This document shows positions 37,901 through 49,891 of a stretch of DNA of 64,000 bases, one piece after another. Made by a program: the position numbers and the translations under genes. The notes below the pieces were generated by a model. The model ran no database searches, was not told the DNA's origin, and saw only the letters and a list, made by a program, of their open reading frames with translations. Source of the DNA: Gymnogyps californianus (Eukaryota; Chordata; Aves; Accipitriformes; Cathartidae); NCBI RefSeq assembly GCF_018139145.2, contig NC_059500.1:48568072-48632071 (forward strand), in the 5' to 3' direction. Within the stretch, counting starts at the first letter, position 1; each line of letters opens with the position of its first letter.

Positions 37901-40267
37901 AATAGAGATAGTAAGGTACATAAATAAGCATTTAACTAATCATTCATCCTAGCTTTTCTATAAGGTCAATATTATTCTCCCATTTACATTTGTAAAAGGT
38001 ACACAGTAGAGAAACATGATATTTTTAGAGTAAAAATCATTGCATTTTCAATTGACACCTGTAAATCCTGATTTTCACGTTGGTAAGCTATAGGTAGAGC
38101 TCCTGTTGACTACAGTTATTTCTGAGGTGTGGTCATAAACAGAAGAAAAAAGACCTTGGCCATACTTATAGAATGAGGGTTAATCCCTTGAAATAACCAG
38201 TTCAACATGAGTTCCTAATGCAAATTTGTAGCTAAGAGGGTAAATGTGATCCTTGCATGTATAACTAGAGAAAGATCAAATAGAACAGGGAAATAGCACT
38301 GCTTTTTGAATAATAATCATGTAGTGAGACCATTACTTGGCAGATATTTTAAACAGTTTTTCTGCAGAATGAGCAATGTGTAAAGATGTAGCAAAGATGC
38401 ATTACAATGCTTGTGGTCCACTCATTACCCTCCACCCCACATGCACACCATGAGTTAATTAAAGCTCTGCCTAGCTCACAGCCTTGATTACCTGCATGGG
38501 GAGTATTTGTTTGATAGTCATAAATGCCAGGCTTTGAAACTGAGTCTAGACAATTTCAATGGAAAATGTGGAGTTGTGACAGTTGTGATCATAGGGCTAC
38601 TGTACTGGATTCTCCATCACATCAATTCTTCAGCCCAGGTTAAGTACCTTTTTAAATACAAATTGTAACGTTTTATGCTGCAAGTTCTGTTTTGTTCAAC
38701 AACAACCAACCATGAAGGAATTCTGACTGTCATCCTTCAAAATCTAGGATTGGTTGAATTACAGATAATGATGTGTGATTCCTTTACCAAGGGAATTATC
38801 CCATTTCAGGAAGATGTCAAATCTGTGCTCTGCAATAGGTTCAATAGGTTGGAGTCACCTGAACCTCTTCTCTACAGCACCTGATATAGGTATCAGAATA
38901 GGCTGTTAGTCTGGTAAGCTCATTCTTTCACAAAGGTGTGAGCCTTAAATTTCCCCAGCCAGTTAAACATGCTGTAAAATAGCCCTCACAGAAAGCTGGA
39001 CTTTTAAATAGCTGAGCAAGGTGCAAATACTAATTCACTTTTCTCAGAAAGGTTGTTATCTCGACCTAAAAAACTCAAGATATCGAGCCAATATCCTCAA
39101 CAAGGATAGGGACCTTTGCTTATCTGGCTCTGGACCTGTTTGGAGACATATTCCTTTCACATACTAGTTTCATATCCAGTTTTGATCATATGAAGCAATC
39201 CAATGGTGATGCATAAACTGTATACAGTGGCACACAACTATTGACATTAGCTCCCTTTTTCCTTGTTCTGATCTGCAGCACATAGTTTAGCTAAGTATTA
39301 ATGCGATTGTAGAGGTGAAACAGAAAAGGCAATTAACCTAGCTGAAGGAATGATAGCCAGAATGAAAATACAGACCTTCCTGACTCCATAGCCTCTCTGC
39401 ATTCCTGAAGATAACAACAAAAACTTAACACAGCTAGCAACACAACTGAATTGATTTATAAATATGTGATTACAGCAGAAGTCAGGAAGTGTTCCCAGCC
39501 CTCTCAATCATTCATTATACCACAAGAAATTTCAAATAATTATACCCTGGGAATTCTCAAATCTCAAATGAGGAAATCTCAAAAATAGACTGTTATTTTA
39601 TGTATGAGAATAGTGCATAATGAAATAAAGCGAAGCATGGAAGTAAATGAAGTGGGTTCAAGGACTTGTAGACCTAGAATATTTTATTCTACTGAATATA
39701 ATGTATCTTACTTTAAGGCACCACAGAGAAAAAAAATGGTGTAAATAGGTTTCTTCTTCTTCTCTAAGAATACAAAGAGTGAGACACTGCATGGTGGCTA
39801 CATGAACTCTTCGAAATGTTTTCAATTTCTCCCTGAGCTCCTCTTTATTCTGACCACTAGGTCGTATCATATAATCACACTTACCAGTCAGAGTGTCATT
39901 CATGTAAAGAATACCTGGCCTTAAAAATTGCACCCCAGAAGATAACCAGATTATTCAGACAATAAGGAAGTGCTGAGGTACATGGGGAGATGCAGTGTCT
40001 TCTCTAATCCTCAGGACAGAAGAAGATGGATCTTATTTGTAATAAGAGACCTGCATTTTGCAAGACTCATCTCTTTGATTCTTATCAAGGTAAATTAGGA
40101 TTTGTGTGGGTTAAACAGATGGCACTACAGAAAAGTAATGTGAGAAGTCACTATTGACAATCTGCTCTGACTTTAATTTTGACATTTTAGAGTACATAAT
40201 GAAGATTTTTGAAAGGGTTAGAATATTTAAACAACTTTGAAGCTCTGCAGAACTCTGAAGCTTTCAT

Positions 40268-40315
40268 ATTTATATATGTATATACTCACATACATGCGCA
40301 CGTACACATACACAC
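40268..40315. repeat. TA/CA microsatellite left of CR1
   Basis: TATATATG changes into CACATACA and then CACACACA, ending directly at the CR1 3' end. The partner on the other side (40498-40551) is TG-rich, roughly the reverse complement of this arm. Confidence 0.8.
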
Positions 40316-40497
40316 ACAGAATCACAGAATGGTTTCAGTTGGAAGGGACCTTAAAGATCACCTAGTTCCAACCCCCCTGTCATGGGCAGGGACACCTTCC
40401 ACTAGACCAGGTTGCTCAAAGCCCCATCCAACCTGGCCTTGAACACTTCCAGGGATGGGGCATCCACAACTTCTCTGGGCAACTTGTTCCAGTGCCT
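40316..40497 (-). mobile_element. short CR1 LINE fragment
   Basis: About 180 bp of CR1 3' end, starting with CACAGAATCACAGAATGG and matching the 3' part of the larger CR1 at 23954. It stops abruptly at TTCCAGTGCCT and passes into microsatellite DNA. Only the last part of ORF2 and the 3' UTR remain. Confidence 0.92.
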
Positions 40498-40551
40498 ATA
40501 CGTGTGTGTATATATGTGTGTGTGTATATAGATATAGATACATATAAAAGT
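40498..40551. repeat. TG/TA microsatellite right of CR1
   Basis: Alternating GTGTGTATATATGTGTGTG and ATAGATATAGATA sequence directly after the CR1. It is probably variable in length. Confidence 0.8.
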
Positions 40552-43500
40552 TGTTATATTTTAGCGGCTCACCCTTGTGACACTGTACATAACGGCTGTA
40601 AATAGCCAATGGATTTCACATGTTGAGATATCAGCTACTGCTGCCCGAGTGACAGGTCTGTCTGACACAGTATTTCAGAGCTTGCAGGAGTCAGAGGTCC
40701 CGGCCGGGCTGCGCGGGGGAACCCCGCACCGGCTGCCGTCGGAAGCCGGCACTGAACCCATTTTTTGTGAAAGTTTGCCATCTAGAGGCCGTATCAGGAA
40801 GCACCAGGATATAAAATTACTGCCTTAATAAAAGAAAAACAGGTTAAGTGGATTTTCTGGATGTTCATAAGCATAGTTAGTTCAAAACAGCACTTCCTTT
40901 AATGTCTTTTATGTTTTGCTTTGTTGGCAATATCATCTTGAAAGTGTTGAGCTGATACTTCTCCCCAAAACAGAATCAGCTCTTCACTAATTTTGTAACA
41001 TGCATGTGTAATCTGAGCCTGGTTCCAGTGAAAAGGGATTTTTAAAATATTCATAAAACATAATCCAGATAAGCACTTTTAATCCTTTTATAGTAAGAAA
41101 GATTGTTTCAGAAGCCCTCTCCTCTTCTGCTGGTGAAGGAAAGATTAAATAAGCAGTAAAACCAAGTACGTTCATTGCAGAGACAGAATTCAACATCTGT
41201 GACAGAGAAAGGTAAAAATTTGTTTTCTTTGAAATATCAGCCTTTTTATTCTCCTTAAACAAATATCTCAAACTAGATGAAAATTTTTTCACTGAAAAAT
41301 GCTGTCTGATACTTCCATTTTCATTTGTTTATATCAAATTAGAAAAGTTGAATGGAAATACCTTTAAAACACCTTTAAAAGATTAAGAAACCTCTTCAAA
41401 GATATTTGGCAACCTTTCCAGCAAAGTTTGCAGAAAGACTAGCAGTGCTATAATTTCAGAAGCACCTGTGAAGTAGTTACAGTTATTTCTTCCTCTTCAT
41501 AATACAATTTAATTTATGGTTTTGGGTTTTTTCCCCGTCCTTTTCTCATTAGGGTACTTAGGTTCCATTTTCACTCTAAAAAAACCTGTACTAAAAATCT
41601 CTGTCTTTCTAAAATGCAGGAAACTGTACCTACCACTATTTAAGATGTAAGAAGGAAGAAAATCTTTGCCAGAGCAGGCCTGATAATTTTAGGAGAGTAA
41701 TGAGGTATTCAGCAGAGACATTGGTTTTATCTCAAGTGGTAATCACCCTCCTTCCATCCCAGCCCAGTCACTCCAGAGGCTTTTATAGGGATAAACTGGT
41801 ACCTGACAATGCACGTATTCTTTCTCTGGAAACATTTTCCTTGGAGACTCAAAATAGCCTGTTTGGTACAACATACAAAGAGGAAAAGATAAGGTTACTT
41901 ACTGTTGAATTTCATAAGTAGAAGACGACTGGCATCTCAAGGTCTTTAAAGACTAGGGTCATGACTGCTACCAATCCTGGTTTGCTATAGCAATGTATGC
42001 CTTGCTGCAGTGGGTGCTGCAGCATTGTCTATAGGCAGGTGTTGGAGGTTAAAGGCCGGAACTCAAGCCGTTTCACTGATGTCCAGGCCCCATCTTTCCC
42101 ATAGCGAAGGCGCCCCTGAAGCACAGCAAGGGAGACACCGAGCTCCCAGGCTCTTGGATGAGTCTAGATCCAAGGGGGCAGATCCAGCATTTTCACTGCA
42201 CAACCCAGACAGTAAATTATAATCTGAGCCTTGCTCCCTCAGCTTGATGCTCTTGGAAGCTGGAAACTGATTTGTAAGATAAAGGACACACCACGGACGC
42301 AAGAAAGTGATAAATGCCATGGAAGAAACACCAAACACACCAGAATCCAAGGGGAGACATCCCTTAGTCTGCGTGCTCCTATTTTCAAAATGTTTTCTTC
42401 TTATATTTCAGAGGGGCCAAAGTAACAAGATATTAGTACTCGGGGTAGGGTTTTAAAAACCATTTCTTAAACTACACGATTTAAGTTAATCTTCTCTGCA
42501 TCAGAAGGAACAAGTTGGTGTAGCAAATAAAACGTAGTGAGAGATTTCTTCTGCCTCTCTCCACACGTTTGTGTTAGAAAGCACCAGCCGGAAACAGGCT
42601 GCTTGAGGGACTGAGGAAACAGACCTGGCAACCATTCATTTTGCATTTTTGATGGCTCACAAGGCTTGTGTGCACCAGCTTCACTGAGCAGAATGGCAGG
42701 AATGGTAGAAATGGACTGTATTTTGTAATTCTAAATTTAGAAACTGAAAAAGCAACATTATAGCAGCCATGATTTATTTTGAGAATTCATTTCACTCTGC
42801 TACTGGATTAGCAAGCATTAAGACCTACAACCAAAGAAAGCAGACAAGTCTCCAGAGCAAGTCTCTCAGGACTGCTTGCTAGAGCAGGCCAAAGACTGCC
42901 ACCCCACTCAAAATCCCAAAGCAGCAGCTGGGGATGCGATGCCATGCAGACTTATGGTAGCTAAAATAATGCAGAAACTGCAAATTTTTGTAATTTTGTT
43001 TCCAACCTTTACATCAAGTACTTAACCACATGCTTCCTTGGTATAAACTTGAGACCTTTCCTTAAAGTTTATCAGCTGGCAGGTGGTGGCGGTGGCTGCG
43101 GGCGACCTGTGTGGGACCAGGTCTGGGACTGCCTAAGCACTTGTTTATTTGTTTGCTTTCTCAATAGCAGAATCAGTAATTAAAAGCTTGTTAATTGCCG
43201 GTAAATGAATTTGATGGATATTCCCCTAACATGAAGCTGTTTTGTTACCCGTGATGACAAGATAGGTCAAAAGTCCTCTAAGTGATCTTTTCTAAAGGCT
43301 TTTTGCTGGACCGAGTGAGGAAGTTTTTACCTTCATTTGAACGGTATATGCAGTGCCCACGTAGCCGGCTTGTTGCTTGCTTGATCAAGGCGCTATGCTG
43401 CGGCCATCAGTGACTTGCTTGCTTTCCCGGAGTGAGCCATCATCTGCCTCTCCCACGGAGCATGAGTGCTGATGGCAGCTCTGCAGGCTCACTCATTAGC

Positions 43501-45226
43501 AAGTGAATGTTTACTTGAAGGAGTTAAAGTCTCATCAGAGAAGTGGCAGACAATTGCAGAAGACTCGGATGAAGGGCAAGAGAGGCATCTGTACCAAGGT
43601 ACGTCCTGCAGAACTTGTTTTGGTAGAGTCCAAATACAATGTTTTGGTCAAGTAAGCTTATCAGGCTTATTGACCCTAGGAATTTTCAAAAGGAGGAGAA
43701 AATGAATCCCACCCTTAAGGCCCAGGCCACAGAGATTTATGGAGAATTAATTTTCTTTGTAGAGCATTTTTGAGTCTCTTGTGACATGATGCACAAGGGA
43801 AACAGCTGCAAATAAGTAACACTTGCTGTATTTTCCATTCCTTGAAAAAACGGTGATAATTCTGGCTCCACCTGGGTTTAAGGATTTTGTTTTGCTCTCT
43901 CCCTCTCTTCAGATGAAGTAGGTAATAATTTGGTTCTGCAGCATTCACTGCTCTTTTTTACTCTGGGTCCAAGAAAAGAGCTCTCTCCATACCTAAGTGC
44001 CCAGGACATACAGAAATTCGCAGGGCCAGTAAAGCAAGACTTTTAAGGTACAAGAAAATGGTACTAGTCTGGGAAATTGTCTCAAAAAGTTCTTTGGCTT
44101 CCATGTGAATTAGCTGATGTTCTTTGCTTTTTCACTGAGACAAAAGATCAGCAAGTGCTAAGCTCAGCACCAAGATCAGACTTGCATCAGCAGGTCTTGT
44201 GGAGCATGGAAATGAAGACAAAGGGGCTAATCTTCACAGAGCTTTGGCCTCCTGAAGTTCTTTCCACTGCCCAGCAATAGATGCTATGTTGAAATTATTT
44301 TCAAATACATTTTGCTGTAATTACTGAAAAACATATGGTTTCCACGTATTTTCATGGATCTATCTTCCGTAATTTTTATTGGCATAGTTTTATTGGCATT
44401 GGAGCCCATGTAAATTTTTAGCTTCAGTAAAACCCTGAGGCAAATAGTTCCACAGCTCAATTCCTTTTGCATGGGAGTGGCTTCCTTCTGCTTGCTTTGA
44501 ATATGCCACCTGATAGTTTCATATGATGTCCCTTATTTCTTGCTTTGGAAAAGGTGGTGGTCAACCATTCCTAAAGATGTGTTTCTTTTTTTATATAGGG
44601 CCAGTTACAGGTCTTAATTTACAGGTGCAGCTGGAATATGTTTGCGTGATTTTCAGTAATTCCAATAAAAATTCTCTCAAGCCCCTGTTGTCACCAGGTG
44701 TAACTGAGCAGAAGTTCACTGATGTCTTCCCTTCCTCATCCTTTTCTTAAGAGACACCAAATAGTGAACTCCATAAATTAAAGGAAGCACAGTGACATCC
44801 TAGGAAAAGTACTGGACTGACATGCAGAAAACTTATTCTGTTTGATGCTTCTGTTGAGTGATCTTAGGCCAAATCTTCCTTCTGATTCCCCACCCAATAC
44901 GAATAATGATAACAATATCTGTTGTAGAACAACTCGATATCCATAGATGAAGAGCCATATATAAGAGCTAAATGTTATTACCACATGAATTCAGAAACCC
45001 GGGTCTTTCATTTTTTTCAGGTGGGTTGGTCCAGAGGAATACAAACTCTTAAGATCAAAGATGTGACAAAGCAGCAATTATTTGTTAGTACTGCCAGAGA
45101 AATCTTGGTGGAAACAACTGACTAAAACGCTGTATCATTTTCCCAAGGAAAGTGAGGGCTTGCAGCTTGGTGTTAGGTGAGAAAGAACTGGGACTACTAG
45201 TGAAAAAAACCCACACTGGAAATAAC

Positions 45227-45232
45227 TTTATT
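45227..45232 (-). terminator. CNTLN: distal poly(A) signal AATAAA of CNTLN
   Basis: Canonical hexamer on the minus strand, with a GT/T-rich element 15-30 bases downstream. It is about 640 bases after the stop codon. Confidence 0.7.
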
Positions 45233-45660
45233 GTATTGACTTTTTAAAATACAATTAAATAGATTGTACACAATACACTCCAACTCAGAAGAAAATACAG
45301 CTTTTCCCAGGAGTATTACTCCACTTCGAATTGAATACTTTTTTCCTACAATCATTCATTTTCTCATTTTTTCCAACATAAAGAAAGCATATCATTTTAT
45401 GTAGCCTATATCATAAAGCTAGGATTTAAGAAGAAGCTAAAAGAAATTAGGTATTCAAAATCCCAATGATATTTCCAGTTCCTTTGTAAATCCTATTTCT
45501 ACTGTTCTGACTGGTACAACCAGGAGTTACTTAGCTGCTTTTTGTACTTTCTGAATTGTACAGATGCGTATTAGTCATATCAAAAACATCCTCGCTCTAC
45601 AAAGCCTGCACTGGTGTTCACTGCTAACACATTTAAAGGAAAATAATTTTTAACTTTGCA

Positions 45661-45666
45661 TTTATT
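45661..45666 (-). terminator. CNTLN: possible proximal poly(A) signal AATAAA of CNTLN
   Basis: Canonical hexamer on the minus strand about 210 bases after the stop. A moderately GT-rich stretch follows, weaker than at the distal site. Use is uncertain. Confidence 0.4.
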
Positions 45667-45873
45667 TGCAGCAATTTTTGTCTTCAGGAATCAAACACCA
45701 CACTCCTTTCTAAATAGGAACGTAATTAATTCCTCTTGTTCAACAATATTAGTTGACAGTTTCTACTTATGTATTGAACATGCATATTGACAGTTATTTA
45801 TGTGAAGAGGAAAGACATGAGGAAACAGCACACATACTTTAGTCACACTTTGCAAAGATAGGTCTTAGCAATA

Positions 45874-45975
45874 TCATACAGTGTGTTTCATGAGAGAACT
45901 GTACTCTTCTACTAGTTTCTTCTTCTCATTTAATTTTTCCAGTATGGCATCCATTAAGTATGAGGCAAAAGGAAA
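45874..45975 (-). CDS. CNTLN: Centlein (CNTLN), last coding exon
   Basis: The acceptor TTCTTTTTCAG is followed by 33 codons, FPFASYLMDAILEKLNEKKK and then LVEEYSSLMKHTV, with stop TGA at 45874-45876. This closely resembles the centlein C-terminus as I know it, and the exon joins its predecessor in phase 0. The Glu/Lys-rich helix is consistent with coiled coil. Centlein (about 1400 residues in human) is a centrosomal protein that bridges C-Nap1 and Cep68 and keeps mother and daughter centrioles together; it also binds microtubules. The position next to SH3GL2, same strand and upstream, matches mammalian gene order. Confidence 0.9.
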   Translation of the reverse strand, partial: FPFASYLMDAILEKLNEKKKLVEEYSSLMKHTV

Positions 45976-48591
45976 CTGAAAAAGAAACATAGTAAGAAAA
46001 ATAATCATTGAACTTTATTTTCTTCATGAGAAAAACATTTATTAAATATCTTTAAACCATTAGATTTCACTTAGTTCTGACAACTACCACACACGCACAC
46101 ATCTGATCTTTAAAGTTCACCTGCCTGGTTAGTGTCTGAAAATTTGCTCTCTATCATAAAAATGATAAAAGAACAGAGTAAAATGAAAAAAGATAAACGC
46201 CTTATTGAACAATTCATGCTTTACTGACCATGTTAATGATGTAAACTGCAGTACCAGCATCTCAGTCATTTATCTTCAATCGGCTGATCAATAAAAGGTT
46301 ACAGTCATCTCTAGGGCATGCAGAAATGGCAGTGTATGTTCACTACTCTCAGGAGGATGAGACAGAACTACCAGTACCGCTCTCAATGCTGTGGCAACTG
46401 CCTTAGACTCATACGTGAAAACTTGTAAATAAAAAAAACCCAAAGCAAAACAAAACCCCAAACCCCAAAAGCTCCAATTGCATTGATTGGGATATGACAC
46501 AAACGTCTGCTCCTCTAAAACACAATACCAAAAAATTGTATTTACATATTTACAGAGAAGAGTGAAAACCTCTTTTATATCTCCTCTGATACAGAAGATG
46601 CATTTGCACAATCTTCAAAGAAAATACGTCTTCAGAGAAAGAGATTTGGTATATTTTTCAGTGTCATTGCTTTAATGCTTAAAGAGGCTTTCCTTCACAG
46701 TCTTGGTGCATAAGTGCACTGTATGCTGGGAAGTACTTTTGGAGGTGGCACAGAACACTCGTCACTGCAGCTCCACCCAGACAGCGGTCGGTGCTGCGCC
46801 AGAGGAGAGCAGAACAGCTTTCGTTCACCCTTGGAAAGTCTCTGCCAGCTTCACAGAGCTCTGTCAGCTTTCTTGAACTCCTGGTGAGACCAGCGGTGAC
46901 CGAGGGGTCACACCAAAAGTAACAGCTGACACTTGTATCAGAAAGGGAGATAATTTTACCTTAATAAGGCCACATATTTAGGTAAAGTATAGCAGTTGGT
47001 TGAGCAGGCCAATCACCAGCTTCCTCTGCTTTTCACAACTGCAGTTCAAGGCAATACTTTTGCATCTAGAACCACTCTCTAGTTCCACACTCGAGTATCC
47101 CTGCTCTGATTTTATTTTTTCACTTCTCTATTCCATCTTAAAGAGAAAATTGTATGGTACTTATAACAGATAGATTACTGCCTGTTTCCTAGATATATGA
47201 AACAAAAAATATAAAGCAAACAAAAAAACCCAGACGTAAAAGTACATCAAATACAAATGCTGGTGTAATATCTGAACTGATATACAGATATGAATCTATA
47301 TACAGATATTTATAATTACTAACAAGTCAGAAAAAAAATCTTAAAATGATAGCAAGGAAAATCTTGTTAATAGCAAGCACCTATCATGAAGTGACTGTAA
47401 TGGCAATCTGACATGTTGCTCAACAATCACTTTGCAGCTACAGAAAAAGGACAATAATATGCATTATTTCCCTTTTCTACAGGAAAGGGGATTTTGAAGG
47501 GCTGGTACTTGCTGGCCAGACATGTCTCCATCTGTCATAAATAACTTCTGTCTATGGTAAGAATTTTCTAGTAGTCATCTACACCTGTCAGCTTTCTCCT
47601 GTACGCTATTGTGATGACTTTTTGGGGAATAGAGGGATCCAATTCACTGAGCACAAATCTATTCAGAGTAATATAAGACATAATCTTATCTGAAATTCTG
47701 TGACACTTACTTGCTACTGTGCTTTAAAAACACTGACTCCAGCATCCTGTTCACTCTAATTGCTCTCCCTCCTTGTCTAAATATGTTTTTTACAAGAACA
47801 CTATACCATTACCTCAAAGTCTCTAATTCTTCTTGCCTAGCTTGACTACATTCATTTCTGATACATTTCACCTCCTTAATGTTGTGCCTGAGATGAATGG
47901 CTTCTTATCGATGTCTCTGGCTCATATCATTCTAGCTACATCTTACTTGCTGCTCACTACTCTCTGTGGCTTCCATGTCATAGCAAAGTGATCTTTCAAG
48001 AACTCTTTCCATTTAAATAATTCATTTAAATCAAGAGCATTTGGAAGTTGAACGTTATGTCATTCTTTCAACATTTGTCAGTTTCAGAGAAAGTGCTGTA
48101 TGTTTTTATCTGGTTTGCTTTCCATACAGACACCCAGAACTGGATGATCTCTACAGTCTTCATCTCTAATAGAAGCCTGTCAGATTTACTTTTAATGATG
48201 GCTCTGTAAGTATCCTGGGAAGCCTCCCTCTACGTTTCTCCCCAGAACTTCACAACCGCTGAAGATATCGCTACTCCACAGTATTCATCCCAGCTTCCAA
48301 ACCTGCCATATGCTTGGGGAAGGTTTTGGTAGTTCAGTGAGTGCTAAGTGCACAACTAAGGAGCGAAAGCTTGTTTATGCCACTGATAATTATATATTTT
48401 AATACAGAATGATAATTCCTTCAAATGTTTTCCAGTCATCTGTGCCACAACCAATTTATCTGAACACTAAGCATTAACAATGATAGCGATCCTAAATCAG
48501 TATGTTATAGTAGGCTTTAAGAGAAGTAGGATTTAATTGATTTGTATAAATTCAGAAAATTTGAGAATGCAAACTACATGTGGATTTAAAT

Positions 48592-48611
48592 ATATTTATT
48601 TATTTATTTAT
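48592..48611. repeat. (ATTT)n microsatellite
   Basis: About five TTTA/ATTT units in a row within the CNTLN last intron. Confidence 0.8.
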
Positions 48612-49369
48612 CTTTACCAGCATTACAGATTTCTTCTTTGATACTAGAAAGCCATATGAATGAAATAGCATACTTCTTACACAACTTATCAGACAGGTAT
48701 CTTGGTGTACGGATAACTGCAAGGTAATATGATCCTAAAGAGTCAGGAATACTGATAGTTATTTCTATTTCTCTCACCTATTTATTCTGACCTTGAGTAT
48801 AATTCTTTTGGAGATCTCTTCTGTAAAAAATAAACTAGTAATATTTATCGACCTTACATGACACGACTGAGTCTCACTCAGCACAAGTCCATAAATATAC
48901 ACTGATCTGCCGGTGAAAAGACCCATAATGAATGCAAGGCAACATTGTTATTCTAATGAGACATAGCTTCTCCATTCACAAAGTACAGCATTACTTGGCC
49001 TCTGCTTCACAAAATCTAAAATGTGTTAACATAAAAGTATTTAATTTCTGGAATACATGAACTAGTGGTTACACCTATTTTAAATCTCCCCATATGGATC
49101 ATCAGTATAATACATTTGCCCAACAAAACTATCCAAACACACTGCAGAGCTGCCTCAAATTAAGTGAACCACAAAGAATAACCTGAAATAAAACTAAAGA
49201 AACTCAGATTATAATGACCAAAACCTCCTAATTTCACTATAAACTAAAAGTCAAAGTTTACAAAAAAAATTAGAGAAATGCTTCACTTCACTATTGTTCT
49301 TTGCCCATTCTGCCTTGTGATGGCTGTATATACATGATTACATAAATATGTATGTGCCTATCTGTATTC

Positions 49370-49891
49370 TTATCCTGAGTAATCAAGCCAATCTCTCCTT
49401 GTTTTCAGTCCAGGACAAGTGATGTAATGTGGTTTTGTTTGTGTGCATGAGATAAAACATAGATTTATACCATAATGGATTGTCAATGCACAGGACTGAG
49501 CTCTTATTCTTGTAATGACAAAAAAACCATGGTTACTTTCTGATGGTGTGATATCAATATTAATGGTGCCCAGGATATGGTTCAGACTGCACTGGTGCTG
49601 CTTTTTAAGCTGCAGGTACTTGAAACACCCGGTGATGGTGGCAGTGGTGAGTGTGCGCAGGTGTGTTTGTTTGTACATGGGTGAATACCTATGTGTGTCT
49701 GTGAGCAGAGGACAGGCAATGAGCAGAGACCCATTCAAAGAGAATGAGAAGACCGACAGAGGCTGCAGAAAGACTAATGAAAGCAAAGCAGGCGAGTTCC
49801 AACCCCAGAAATTTGAAAGGAAACAACCATAGCTGTTAGTGCACATTCCCACATGACACCAGAGGAAATCTATGTTTAGAAGCCAGTGCAA
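49370..49891 (-). other. longest non-repeat open frame, 173 codons, no recognised product
   Basis: The frame is open from a TTG at 49889-49891, with the first Met 15 codons later, to a stop at 49370. It lies inside the CNTLN last intron on the same strand as the gene. The peptide is rich in Leu, Ser, Thr, Cys and Trp and shows no domain I recognise. A GT-rich patch accounts for part of the frame. Most likely chance. Confidence 0.15.

Larger units (their letters stand above)
32589..45204. other. intergenic DNA between LTR copy D and the CNTLN 3' end
   Basis: Mostly AT-rich unique-looking sequence. It contains a cluster of TAAT/ATTA motifs (33221-33295), an exon-like frame (34583-34905), a 14-A run (35375-35388), a GC-richer block at about 37.15-37.56 kb, a microsatellite-CR1-microsatellite structure (40268-40551) and a tiny CpG-dense patch (40697-40755). 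No gene with a recognisable product was found. Confidence 0.55.
45205..45873 (-). other. CNTLN: CNTLN 3' UTR
   Basis: Runs from the stop codon at 45874-45876 to the inferred cleavage site about 20 bases after the distal AATAAA (45227-45232). The downstream sequence is GT- and T-rich (GTGTGGGTTTTTTTC), as expected for a poly(A) site. A proximal AATAAA at 45661-45666 would give a UTR of about 230 bases. Confidence 0.7.
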
